A DNA stretch of 53,120 bases from Salaquimonas sp. (GTDB lineage Bacteria > Pseudomonadota > Alphaproteobacteria > Rhizobiales > Rhizobiaceae), in assembly GCA_022340185.1 (NCBI GenBank), contig JAJDOK010000084.1, forward strand, positions 1-53,120. Direction: 5' to 3'. Shown in pieces: positions 42,572 to 50,727 of the stretch. Under the pieces are notes generated by a model that was not told the DNA's origin, did no database searches, and saw only the letters and a list, made by a program, of their open reading frames with translations. Position 1 is the stretch's first letter, and each line of letters begins with the position of its first letter. The translations under genes and the position numbers were made by a program.

Positions 42572-42719
42572 GTGTCGCTGTTCTCTGGTGGCCGGCGATT
42601 CTTCAGCTATAGCACCCTCCCTGTCCGGTTGCAGACAGATTGCCGGTCTGCGGCAATGGTTGCATCCGGCCCGGTTCTGTTTCAAAGACGACGGGTGATT
42701 CCGCCGCCATGGAGCTGAC

Positions 42720-43334
42720 ATGACCATCAGGTTGCACAAGGGTGATCTGCCCGACCTAGACCGCTATCGCGACAGCGCGGCGATCGACACCGAAACCCTG
42801 GGTCTTGTTCCCGCACGCGACCGGCTTTGCGTCGTGCAACTTTCCAATGGCGACGGCACCGCCGATGTGGTGCAGATCGCGCAAGGACAAAACAGCGCGC
42901 CCAATCTCGAAAAGCTGCTCGCCGACGAGACCGTCACCAAGATCTTCCACTTCGCCCGCTTCGATCTCGCCGTGCTGTTTCATGCCTTCGGCGTCATGGC
43001 GTCGCCGGTCTATTGCACCAAGATCGCCTCGAAACTGGTCCGCACCTATACCGACCGCCACGGCCTGAAGGATCTTGCGCGCGAATTGCTCGGCGTGGAC
43101 ATCTCCAAGCAGCAGCAGAGCTCCGACTGGGCGGCAGACGAATTGACGCAGGCCCAGCTCGAATATGCCGCTTCCGACGTTCTTCACCTGCACCAGTTGC
43201 GTGAACGGCTGGACCGGATGTTGGCGCGCGAGGACCGTCGCCAATTCGCCGAAGCGGCCTTTGAATTTCTGCCGTGGCGCACCCGCCTGGATCTTGCCGG
43301 CTGGCCGGGCGATGACATTTTCGCCCATAGCTGA
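42720..43334 (+). CDS. rnd: Ribonuclease D, short form
   Basis: The 204-residue DEDD-type 3'-5' exonuclease has exonuclease motif I AAIDTETLGL, motif II IFHFARFDLAVL and motif III QLEYAASDVLHL (Tyr and Asp). It lacks the HRDC domains of E. coli RNase D, as is usual for the short alphaproteobacterial form. It trims the 3' ends of tRNA and other structured RNA. It sits just upstream of lptC, a conserved order in Rhizobiales. The protein ends in AGWPGDDIFAHS. Confidence 0.92.
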   Translation: MTIRLHKGDLPDLDRYRDSAAIDTETLGLVPARDRLCVVQLSNGDGTADVVQIAQGQNSAPNLEKLLADETVTKIFHFARFDLAVLFHAFGVMASPVYCTKIASKLVRTYTDRHGLKDLARELLGVDISKQQQSSDWAADELTQAQLEYAASDVLHLHQLRERLDRMLAREDRRQFAEAAFEFLPWRTRLDLAGWPGDDIFAHS

Positions 43335-43442
43335 CTTTTGTCGGGGCCATGGGTCTGCCGCCGTCGGCATTCGCCGATTGGATTGGTTAACGAAATTGCC
43401 GTAAAATAACCAAGAAGCTCATATTGTTGCAGCGCAAGCGCC

Positions 43443-44396
43443 GTGTGGCAGAATGGCGATGGCGCGGCCAACCGGGCGGAACTGGACGACAAGTTGACGA
43501 TTTCCGATTCCACACTACCGCAGGGGATGCGCGCGGCTTTGCATCACGCGCCGCGTGTGGAACTGCGTGGCGGTCCGGCCTGGGCCGAGGAAGAGGACTA
43601 TTCGAGACGCCCACGGTCCGAAAGTCAGCCCGCGGGGGATCGCCCGACCGCGAGCCGTGATACCGATGACGGTCGGGAAGGCTTTTCCGGAAACCGCACG
43701 AAAGCCGATTTCGAGCGCGCCCGGCGTCACAGCCGCATCGTGGCGTTCCTGAAGATCGGCCTGCCTGCCTCGGCCGTTCTGACCATGATTGCAATCGTGG
43801 CCGCACTCGTCTTTTCTGGCGGAAACCTGCCATCGGTAGGTATCGGCGGTATCAAGATCGAGAACGGCAAACTCGTGATGGACAATCCGAAACTCAACGG
43901 TACCGATTCCAATCAGCGGCCCTACACTCTGACAGCTCGCAAGGCGATCCAGGACGCCGCCAATCCGAGCCGCATCACGCTGGAAAAGATCGATGCGCGC
44001 CTGCCGTTGAGCGAAACGAGCTTTGCCACGGTCACCGCCGGAACCGGCATCTACGACGCCGACGGCAAGACATTGCGTCTGGGTGACAAGGTTGCGGTCG
44101 ATACGCAGGACGGCATGAGTGTCCGCCTGCAGGACGCGGCCATCGACATTGCTTCGGGCACGCTGAGCACTCAGAACCCGGTGAATGTCGACACTGGACG
44201 GGTATTTTTGTCCGCCGACACGCTTACGGTGGAGGACAAGGGTGACAGGATCATCTTTCAGGACCGTGTGCACATGACCATTCGCCCGGCCGGTGAGAGC
44301 GAAGGTAGCGGTGCGATCGCCATTCCCACCATGCCGATCGTGGGCGAGATCAGTTCACAAGATCATGCAAGTTCACCGGGGAAGGCCGCCGAGTAA
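43443..44396 (+). CDS. lptC: LPS export protein LptC
   Basis: The protein has one transmembrane helix (about 99-124, IVAFLKIGLPASAVLTMIAI) after the motif FERARRHSR, then a periplasmic LptC beta-jellyroll (IENGKLVMDNPKLNG, RITLEKIDARLPLS, TGIYDADGKTLRLGD). It bridges the LptB2FG pump and LptA in LPS transport. About 98 mostly polar residues precede the helix if GTG 43443 is the start. An ATG at 43527 would remove 28 of them. Neither has a strong ribosome binding site. Its stop overlaps the lptA start (TAATG). Confidence 0.88.
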   Translation: MWQNGDGAANRAELDDKLTISDSTLPQGMRAALHHAPRVELRGGPAWAEEEDYSRRPRSESQPAGDRPTASRDTDDGREGFSGNRTKADFERARRHSRIVAFLKIGLPASAVLTMIAIVAALVFSGGNLPSVGIGGIKIENGKLVMDNPKLNGTDSNQRPYTLTARKAIQDAANPSRITLEKIDARLPLSETSFATVTAGTGIYDADGKTLRLGDKVAVDTQDGMSVRLQDAAIDIASGTLSTQNPVNVDTGRVFLSADTLTVEDKGDRIIFQDRVHMTIRPAGESEGSGAIAIPTMPIVGEISSQDHASSPGKAAE

Positions 44397-44965
44397 TGGC
44401 TAGCGCAGGTCCGGTACGCGTTGTTTGCGACGCCTTTTTCCCGCGCGCCGTCATGGTGGCGCTTGTCTTGATGATGTTCGCCGCACCGGCGCCGGCGCAG
44501 AATTTCGGCGGCGCTTTCGAGGGCATGCGCGACACGGACGCACCGGTCGAGATCGAAGCCGATCGCCTCGAGGTTGTCGACAAGCAGGGTCTCGCCGTCT
44601 TCGAGGGCAATGTCAGCGTTGTCCAGGGTTCGACACTGCTGAAGACAAAACGCCTTACGGTGCGCTATGTCAGCGGCAAGGGGGCAGCGGGTCCCGGCGG
44701 CAACATCCGAACCATCGAGGCCAGTGGCCGGGTTGCGGTACGCTCGAAAGACCAGACCGCCAGCGCCGACAAGGCGATCGTCGACATGGAAAAACAAATG
44801 GCTACGCTTTCCGGCAATGTTTCGATCAGCCAAGGCAAGAACATCGTGACCGGATGCGTTCTGACCATCAATCTGGCGACCAATGCCGCCACGCTTCAGC
44901 CCTGTTCCAGTAACAGCGGCCGGGTGAAGATGCTTTTCACGCCCAAATCCGGCGGTGGGCAATAA
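44396..44965 (+). CDS. lptA: LPS export periplasmic protein LptA
   Basis: The 189-residue protein has a hydrophobic signal segment (VMVALVLMMFAAPAPAQ) and then a single OstA/LptA domain: PVEIEADRLEVVDKQGLAVF, GNVSVVQGSTLLKTKRLTV and SGNVSISQGKNIVTG. It polymerises into the periplasmic bridge for LPS between LptC and LptD. It is coupled at both ends by TAATG overlaps, with lptC before and lptB after. Confidence 0.92.
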   Translation: MASAGPVRVVCDAFFPRAVMVALVLMMFAAPAPAQNFGGAFEGMRDTDAPVEIEADRLEVVDKQGLAVFEGNVSVVQGSTLLKTKRLTVRYVSGKGAAGPGGNIRTIEASGRVAVRSKDQTASADKAIVDMEKQMATLSGNVSISQGKNIVTGCVLTINLATNAATLQPCSSNSGRVKMLFTPKSGGGQ

Positions 44966-46023
44966 TGGCGGCTGGCGAGGAGATCCCGGTCAAGCCGACC
45001 GGCGCCAAGCGTCCGAAGGCCTCGCTCGTGCGCGAAACGGGGGATTTTCTCCGCCAGATTCTCGACGACATGGCCGCTCTGCCCCGTGATGGCGCAGCCT
45101 TTTTGCGTCGCAATCTGCCCGCGCGCGCACCGCGCATGCCTCGTCTTGGCAAACCGATAAACCTGGGAAAACTGCCGCGCGTGTCCGAATTGCCGAGGAT
45201 GATGGATCTGCGCCGTGTCCTTGCCCGTGCGAATGTCGCCGCGCCGGCGCATATCCGTCCCAATGGCGCTGGCAATGGCGAGCTGAAAACGGCCGGCCGC
45301 CAGGGTGTCATGGCGGCGGTTGGCCTTCAGAAGAGTTTCAAGGCGCGCCAGGTCGTCCAGGGCGTGACGCTTGGCGTGCGCCGTGGCGAAGCCGTTGGCC
45401 TGCTTGGGCCGAACGGTGCCGGCAAGACCACCTGCTTCTACATGATCACCGGTCTGATCAAGCCCGATTCCGGCCGCATCGAACTCGACGGCCACGATAT
45501 CACCGATACGCCGATGTATCGCCGCGCGCGGCTCGGCATCGGCTATCTGCCGCAGGAAGCCTCGATTTTCCGCGGCCTGTCGGTTGAAAACAATATCCGC
45601 GCCGTGCTCGAAATCGTCGAGCCGAGCCATCGCCAGCGCGAACGCCAGCTCGATGCGCTGCTCGACGAGTTCTCGATCACCCATTTGCGCAAGCTGCCCT
45701 CGATCGCACTGTCGGGCGGCGAAAGAAGGCGCTGTGAAATCGCCCGCGCACTGGCGACACGGCCGTCCTTCATGCTACTCGACGAGCCCTTCGCCGGCAT
45801 CGACCCCATCGCCGTTGGCGATATCCAGCAGCTTGTCCGCCACCTCACCAAACGCGGTATCGGCGTGCTGATCACCGACCACAACGTCAGAGAGACACTG
45901 GGTCTGATCGACCGCGCCTATATCATCGCATCGGGCCGCGTCCTGACCCACGGTTCGCCCGACGAGGTGGTGCTGAACCCTGATGTCAGGCGCACATATC
46001 TGGGTGAGCAGTTTACACTTTGA
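44965..46023 (+). CDS. lptB: LPS export ATPase LptB with an N-terminal extension
   Basis: Residues from about 118 to 352 form a normal LptB ATPase: Walker A GPNGAGKTT, SIFRGLSVENNIRAVL, signature LSGGERRRCEIARAL, Walker B FMLLDEPFAGIDP and H-loop LITDHNVRETL. It powers LPS extraction with LptFG (encoded elsewhere). The first 110-115 residues are an added basic, proline- and arginine-rich region (for example PARAPRMPRLGKPINLGKLP) with no known domain. The start is tied to the lptA stop (TAATG). An internal start near MAAVGLQKSF (residue 115) would give the classical length. Sigma-54 follows at 107 bp. Confidence 0.92.
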   Translation: MAAGEEIPVKPTGAKRPKASLVRETGDFLRQILDDMAALPRDGAAFLRRNLPARAPRMPRLGKPINLGKLPRVSELPRMMDLRRVLARANVAAPAHIRPNGAGNGELKTAGRQGVMAAVGLQKSFKARQVVQGVTLGVRRGEAVGLLGPNGAGKTTCFYMITGLIKPDSGRIELDGHDITDTPMYRRARLGIGYLPQEASIFRGLSVENNIRAVLEIVEPSHRQRERQLDALLDEFSITHLRKLPSIALSGGERRRCEIARALATRPSFMLLDEPFAGIDPIAVGDIQQLVRHLTKRGIGVLITDHNVRETLGLIDRAYIIASGRVLTHGSPDEVVLNPDVRRTYLGEQFTL

Positions 46024-46130
46024 GAACTTAGTGCTTCTATGCTGCCCCAAAGAAGCAAGAAACGGGCCAGATAGCGCAAGATGTTGCGCCAGCCAGGTTC
46101 GGCAGTGGCAGGATTTGGGGCGGTGTAACA

Positions 46131-47675
46131 GTGCTCTCGGCCAAATTGCAGTTACGTCAGTCGCAGGCGCTCGTCATGACGCCGCAACTGATGCAGTCGA
46201 TCCGGCTGTTGCAACTCAATCATCTCGAACTGTCCGCCTTCGTCGATCGCGAGATCGAGCGCAATCCGCTGCTCGAACTGGCAAACCCCGAAGGGGGACC
46301 CGATCTGCCCCAGGAAGCGCCCGAACCCGCCGAACCTGTCGCTTCGGGCGAAGCGGAAGTGACCGAATGGCTCGACGCGCGGTTCGAGACCTCGACCGAG
46401 GCGATGGAAAACCGGCTCGGCACTTCGCTCGAAAACGTGTTCGAGCCGGAGGCGCCGCCAACGCCCCGCGAGGCGCAGACTGGCGCTCCTTCGGCAGGCG
46501 ATCCGTGGAAATCCACGCGATTTGCCGGAAGCCTGAATGAGGATGGCGATGGACTGGATTCATTCGCCGCCGCCGAACCGGGTCTGACGGACCATTTGCG
46601 TTCCCAGCTAGCAACCGGGTTTGAAGTTCCTCGCGACCGGGCGATCGCCGAGGAGATCATCGGCTCGCTCGACGAGGACGGCTATTTGCGCCGCCCGCTT
46701 GACGAAATCGCCGCGCAACTGGGAACCGACGAAACAATTGTCGATGCGGTGCTCGCCCGCATCCAAGCCTTCGATCCGCCGGGCATCGTCGCCCGCGACC
46801 TCGCCGAATGCATGAAGCTGCAATTGATCGAGCGCGACCGCTACGATCCGGCCATGCAGGCGCTTGTGGAAAACCTTGATCTGCTGGCCAGGCGCGATTT
46901 TCCCGCGCTGATGCGTCTGTGCGGCGTCGATCGCGATGATCTGGCCGACATGGTCTCCGAGATCCGCGAACTTGATCCCCGCCCGGGCAGCCGCTTTGCT
47001 TCCGAGCCGGTGCATATCGTCGTGCCCGATGTCATCGTCTCGCCGCGCGCCGATGGTGGCTGGTCCGTCGAACTCAACCCCGAGACCTTGCCGCGCGTAC
47101 TCGTCAACCGCAGCTATTACGCGGAAGTCTCCAAGGTCTGCCGCAAGGACGAGGACAAGGCCTTCATCACCGACTGCCTGCAGAACGCCAACTGGCTGGT
47201 CAAGAGCCTCGACCAGCGCGCCCAGACCATCCTCAAGGTCGCCACCGAGATCGTCAAGCAGCAGGACATGTTCCTTGCCTTCGGCGTCGAGCACCTCAAA
47301 CCCCTCAATTTGCGCACCGTCGCCGACGCCATCAGCATGCACGAATCGACGGTGAGCCGGGTCACCTCCAACAAATACATGCTGACCGGCCGCGGCCTGT
47401 TCGAGATGAAGTACTTTTTCACCGCCGCGATCGCATCGACCGGCGGCGAAGATGCCCATTCCGCCGAATCGGTGCGTCATCGCATCCGCCAGCTGATCGA
47501 GGCCGAGCGCGCCGAGGCCGTGCTTTCGGACGACGCCATTGTCGACATACTGCGCGGTTCCGGCGTCGATATCGCGCGGCGAACCGTCGCAAAATACCGC
47601 GAATCCATGCATATACCCTCTTCGGTCCAGCGACGGCGCGAAAAACGGGCCTTTCCGGCCCGCCAGGCGTCGTAG
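46131..47675 (+). CDS. rpoN: RNA polymerase sigma-54 factor RpoN
   Basis: The 514-residue protein has the three sigma-54 regions: the N-terminal Gln/Leu-rich activator-interacting region (LRQSQALVMTPQLMQSIRLL), a variable acidic linker, and the core-binding and DNA-binding parts with MHESTVSRVTSNKYM. The C-terminal RpoN box reads ARRTVAKYRE. It directs transcription of nitrogen-related and other genes and needs enhancer-binding proteins. The start is GTG at 46131. The lptB - rpoN - hpf - ptsN order is conserved in Rhizobiales. Confidence 0.95.
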   Translation: MLSAKLQLRQSQALVMTPQLMQSIRLLQLNHLELSAFVDREIERNPLLELANPEGGPDLPQEAPEPAEPVASGEAEVTEWLDARFETSTEAMENRLGTSLENVFEPEAPPTPREAQTGAPSAGDPWKSTRFAGSLNEDGDGLDSFAAAEPGLTDHLRSQLATGFEVPRDRAIAEEIIGSLDEDGYLRRPLDEIAAQLGTDETIVDAVLARIQAFDPPGIVARDLAECMKLQLIERDRYDPAMQALVENLDLLARRDFPALMRLCGVDRDDLADMVSEIRELDPRPGSRFASEPVHIVVPDVIVSPRADGGWSVELNPETLPRVLVNRSYYAEVSKVCRKDEDKAFITDCLQNANWLVKSLDQRAQTILKVATEIVKQQDMFLAFGVEHLKPLNLRTVADAISMHESTVSRVTSNKYMLTGRGLFEMKYFFTAAIASTGGEDAHSAESVRHRIRQLIEAERAEAVLSDDAIVDILRGSGVDIARRTVAKYRESMHIPSSVQRRREKRAFPARQAS

Positions 47676-47943
47676 GACCTTCAACAGGCCATCCCCAGCT
47701 ATTCCCGGAAGCCCCGAACCGCCCTTGACATGGCAGGCCGCAACTCCTAGAAGCGCGCCGTCGCACGACGGGATCGGTAGCCGGGACTGTTTCCACAACA
47801 GCCATCGGAGCCGGCAGACGGACCTGACCAACAGGCAGAGCGTGCATGAAAATCCTGCGGGTTAGCCTCGCACTGGAAGATCAGCTATATTCCGGAACGA
47901 ATACCTTTGGGCCTGGCCGCCGAAAGAGGAGCACTATCATCCC

Positions 47944-48510
47944 ATGAACCTGCGCATTTCCGGCAAACAGATGAATATCGGGGAAGCGCTCAACCAGCGC
48001 ATCGAGGACCGGATTGAAGAAGCGATTGGAAAATATTTCGATGGCGGCCACACAGGCCATGTCATCATCGAAAAATCGGGCAGTGGATTCGATTGCGAAT
48101 GCACCATTCATCTCGATACGGGCGTCGTCCTTCAGGCGACAGCCAAAGGACATGAGCCGACCACCTGCTTCGAGGACGCTGCCGACAAGATCGAGAAGCG
48201 GCTGCGCCGCTACAAGCGCAAGCTGAAGGACCACCGCGCCACGGCGTCTCCCAAGGGCGGTGAAGCGAGCTACACCATCGTTGCGCCTCTGTCGCAAGAA
48301 GAGGAGGTGCCGGAGGACTACAATCCGGTCATCATCGCCGAAAGCTCCACGCAGATCGCCTTGCAGACCGTCGCCCAGGCGGTCATGCAGCTCGATTTGA
48401 CCGACAAGCCGGTGATCGTTTTCACCAATGCCGCAAACGGCAGGACCAATGTCGTCTATCGCAGGCCCGACGGGAATATCGGCTGGATAGACCCTTCAAG
48501 CGTCAGTTGA
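47944..48510 (+). CDS. hpf: Ribosome hibernation promoting factor, long form
   Basis: The 188-residue protein has an N-terminal S30AE domain (MNLRISGKQMNIGEALNQRI to about residue 100, with basic KIEKRLRRYKRKLKD) and the long-form C-terminal dimerisation domain (NPVIIAESSTQIALQTVAQA, DKPVIVFTNAANGRTNVVYR). It dimerises 70S ribosomes in stationary phase. A GAGGAG lies about 12 bp upstream of the ATG. The 268-bp gap after rpoN (47676-47943) contains no gene that I can see and probably holds its own promoter. Confidence 0.93.
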   Translation: MNLRISGKQMNIGEALNQRIEDRIEEAIGKYFDGGHTGHVIIEKSGSGFDCECTIHLDTGVVLQATAKGHEPTTCFEDAADKIEKRLRRYKRKLKDHRATASPKGGEASYTIVAPLSQEEEVPEDYNPVIIAESSTQIALQTVAQAVMQLDLTDKPVIVFTNAANGRTNVVYRRPDGNIGWIDPSSVS

Positions 48511-48571
48511 TAAGGCGCAGGGACAATTCGGCGCCGGTGGCCCCGGTTTCCGGCGCGAAAGGACAGTCAAA

Positions 48572-49036
48572 ATGGATCTCAGCGACCTGCTCGGTCCCGA
48601 AGACATTCTTCCTTCGATGAAGACGAGTTCAAAGCGCCAATTGCTTCAGGATCTTGCCGAAAAGGCGGAACTGAAAACCGGCATGCCCGCCCGTCAGATA
48701 TTCGACACGCTCTTGCAGCGTGAGCGGCTTGGTTCCACCGGCGTCGGCAACGGCATCGCCATTCCCCATGGCAAGCTGCCCGGCCTGAAGCACATTACCG
48801 GCCTGTTCGCCCGGCTGGACAAGCCGATCGACTTCGAAGCGCTGGACGACCAGCCGGTCGATCTGGTTTTCCTGCTGCTGGCGCCGGAAGGCGCGGGCGC
48901 CGACCACCTGAAGGCGCTTGCCCGCATCGCACGCGTCATGCGCGAGCCTGAAAAGGTCAAGAAGTTGCGCGAGACCTCCAACGCCAACGCGATCTATTCG
49001 CTGTTGACCGAGAGTCCGGCTTCGAATGCTGCCTGA
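48572..49036 (+). CDS. ptsN: Nitrogen phosphotransferase enzyme IIA (PtsN)
   Basis: The 154-residue EIIA-type protein has the phosphorylated histidine at His66 (GNGIAIPHGKLPGLKHITG). It has the family's start DLLGPEDILPSMKTSSKRQL and FLLLAPEGAGADHLKALARI. It is the terminal phosphocarrier of the PTS-Ntr chain, which regulates potassium transport and carbon/nitrogen balance. It lies 61 bp after hpf and is followed by a terminator at 49069. Confidence 0.94.
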   Translation: MDLSDLLGPEDILPSMKTSSKRQLLQDLAEKAELKTGMPARQIFDTLLQRERLGSTGVGNGIAIPHGKLPGLKHITGLFARLDKPIDFEALDDQPVDLVFLLLAPEGAGADHLKALARIARVMREPEKVKKLRETSNANAIYSLLTESPASNAA

Positions 49037-49068
49037 ATAGCGTGTTTACGGTATTTGAGGATTATTGC

Positions 49069-49104
49069 CGCCGGCACGTTCCTCGCGCGCCGGCGTCTTT
49101 TGTT
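49069..49104 (+). terminator. Rho-independent terminator after ptsN
   Basis: CGCCGGC (49069-49075) pairs with GCCGGCG (49089-49095), followed by TCTTTTGTTTT. It ends the rpoN-hpf-ptsN transcript just before the convergent DUF1150 gene. Confidence 0.85.
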
Positions 49105-49116
49105 TTCTGCAGCCCG

Positions 49117-49374
49117 TTAGTGAACGGTGACAGGCGTCAGATCGTTCTGGAAAGCCGTCGACAGCGCACCGCCGGCATCGTCGGCGATGGCGAGCGGTGT
49201 ACCATCGGCGCCGAATAGCGCCCATACGGTCGCATTCGGATCGAGTTCCACCGTGCCTGGAAAGGCTTCCGCGATTTCGCGGCCGCTGATCTGGCGCATA
49301 TAGGCAACCCGTCCCTGACCCAATTTGGCCAGTTCATCGGGGCTGACAGTGGGAAAATTGGTTTCGTGACGCAT
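49117..49374 (-). CDS. DUF1150 family protein
   Basis: The 85-residue protein has the family pattern LAKLGQGRVAYMRQISGREI followed by ATVWALFGADGTPLAIADD. DUF1150 proteins are small alphaproteobacterial proteins of unknown function, usually encoded next to small heat-shock proteins. Here it starts 5 bp after the Hsp20 stop and is likely co-transcribed with it, which suggests a role in stress response (inference). Confidence 0.85.
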   Translation of the reverse strand: MRHETNFPTVSPDELAKLGQGRVAYMRQISGREIAEAFPGTVELDPNATVWALFGADGTPLAIADDAGGALSTAFQNDLTPVTVH

Positions 49375-49379
49375 GTGGG

Positions 49380-49835
49380 TTACTCCATTGCCATTTTCGC
49401 GGGCGGTTTTTGTTTGCCTTGCGAAATGTTGATCTTGCGAATGACCTGTTCGGGCTCGTTGCGGGTCAGATTGATCGACAACAGCCCGTTTTCGAGCGTT
49501 GCGCCGGCGATCTCGATTCCTTCGGCCAGGACAAAGGAACGCTGGAACTGCCGCGCGGCAATGCCGCGATGCAGGAATTCGCGTTCCGTTTCTTCCGTCT
49601 GCTTGCCGCGGATCGTCAGCTGGTTCTTTTCCAGCGTGATGTCGAGATCGTCCTGCCCGAATCCGGCAACCGCAAGCGTGATGCGCAGGGTTTCGGGTCG
49701 ACCGTTCGCCTTGATGCGCTCGATATTGTAGGGCGGATAGCCGTCGCCTGCGGTCTTCGACACCCGGTCGAGCATGCGCTCCAACTCGTCGAAGCCCAGA
49801 AGCAGGGGGCTTGAAAATCCTGCCATTCGCGTCAT
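49380..49835 (-). CDS. Small heat-shock protein (Hsp20/IbpA family)
   Basis: The 151-residue protein has an alpha-crystallin domain in residues about 35-125: PPYNIERIKANGRPETLRIT, VAGFGQDDLDITLEKNQLTI, FLHRGIAARQFQRSFVLAEG and the closing GLLSINL motif. The N-terminus (GFDELERMLDRVSK) is typical of the IbpA class. It holds unfolding proteins for refolding. The ATG at 49835 gives the conserved N-terminus. The 257 bp upstream (49836-50092) hold no gene I can support. Heat control by a 5' RNA thermometer is common in rhizobia, but none could be recognised with confidence. Confidence 0.92.
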   Translation of the reverse strand: MTRMAGFSSPLLLGFDELERMLDRVSKTAGDGYPPYNIERIKANGRPETLRITLAVAGFGQDDLDITLEKNQLTIRGKQTEETEREFLHRGIAARQFQRSFVLAEGIEIAGATLENGLLSINLTRNEPEQVIRKINISQGKQKPPAKMAME

Positions 49836-50092
49836 GGCAATGCCTTTCCCAAGTCCATGGACAATCCATCGGAAAATCCGGCGCGACCGCCCTTCAGCAA
49901 CTCGTTTGCGGAGCCCGCTTTCGGCACTCCGTTGAATATCAATATGGGTTGGGGCGGGGCACCATTCAACCGCGGCGCATACCCGGCCCGACATGGCTCC
50001 CAGCGGCCGAAGAGGTCGCCGGCCGACCCATGTACATTGGCAGGCCGCGTTCGCGCAGGCCCGAGCGTAGCGAGGAATAGCCGTGAGCGAAA

Positions 50093-50395
50093 TCAACGCT
50101 GGCAGTAGAAACCGTAGAGCGTCGACAGGATGCCGTGCACCTCTTCGCTCGCCAGGCGGTAATAGATCGTCTGCGCGTCGCGCCGTGTGGCGACCAGGCC
50201 CTTTTCACGCAGTTTCGCCAGATGTTGGGACAAGGCGGACTGGCTGAGCCCGATGCTCTGCGCCAGATCGTTGACGCTTCTTTCGCCTTCCACGAGCTTG
50301 CACAGAAGCATCAGCCGGCGCGGATTGGCCATGGCCGCCAGCAGGTCGGACGCACGCTCGGCGTTTTGTTCAAGCTCAAAAAAATCCATCGGCAT
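50093..50395 (-). CDS. ArsR-family repressor of the SqrR/BigR (persulfide-sensing) type
   Basis: The 100-residue winged-helix protein has recognition helix LSQSALSQHLAKLREKGLV (about 50-68) after ANPRRLMLLCKLVEG. The two cysteines, Cys32 and Cys98 (LYGFYC), are 66 residues apart, the same spacing as Cys41 and Cys107 of SqrR, which form a polysulfide bridge. Metal ligands of classical ArsR/SmtB are absent. It would repress genes until sulfide or persulfide is present. The start is unsure: ATG at 50395 sits 3 bp after a palindromic operator, and ATG at 50431 would place the palindrome within the coding region. Confidence 0.85.
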   Translation of the reverse strand: MPMDFFELEQNAERASDLLAAMANPRRLMLLCKLVEGERSVNDLAQSIGLSQSALSQHLAKLREKGLVATRRDAQTIYYRLASEEVHGILSTLYGFYCQR

Positions 50396-50398
50396 TAC

Positions 50399-50414
50399 AT
50401 TAGCAGCTGCTAAT
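50399..50414. promoter_or_regulatory. Perfect 16-bp palindrome, probable autoregulatory operator
   Basis: ATTAGCAGCTGCTAAT is perfectly self-complementary. It fits the ATTAGC-N4-GCTAAT form known for BigR-type repressors. It lies directly in front of the ArsR-family start, so the protein probably represses its own gene through it. Confidence 0.75.
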
Positions 50415-50593
50415 TGAAATACAACCGACATTTCCCGCCGCCCGTATCCCGCCACGATGGCTGCGTTCTACCCCAATTGTAATCGTCGCTCGCCCTTTTC
50501 TCACGCTTCGAAGACCAGGACCAGTTAATTCATTCTGCAAAGCCGCCATCTTCGACAATATTTTGTTATCTAGCAGACATTTGCAGGCCGCAC

Positions 50594-50607
50594 ATGATCT
50601 GGATCAA
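50594..50607. promoter_or_regulatory. FNR/FixK-type box in the arsR-glcB gap
   Basis: ATGATCTGGATCAA differs by one base from the anaerobox consensus TTGAT-N4-ATCAA, and the CTGG centre is also typical. It lies about 121 bp upstream of glcB and 199 bp upstream of the ArsR start. Which gene it serves, if any, is not clear. The rest of the 50415-50727 gap shows nothing else. Confidence 0.4.
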
Positions 50608-50727
50608 CTGACCGGGATGACTGCGGTCCGACAAGACCTGTCCTGCCGAATTGACACGGTGGCTGTTTTCGCTACCAGTGCGGCCAACAAATCATGACGA
50701 AGAAAATTCACGCAGAAAGGTGGCCAG

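Noticed and set aside
47676-47943. Possible sigma-54 (-24/-12) promoter before hpf, from a TGGCAGG sequence near 47730
   Set aside because: The -12 element (TTGC) is missing at the required distance.
49857-50108. 83-codon plus-strand ORF upstream of Hsp20
   Set aside because: It lacks a ribosome binding site, overlaps the end of the ArsR-family gene and has low-complexity composition.
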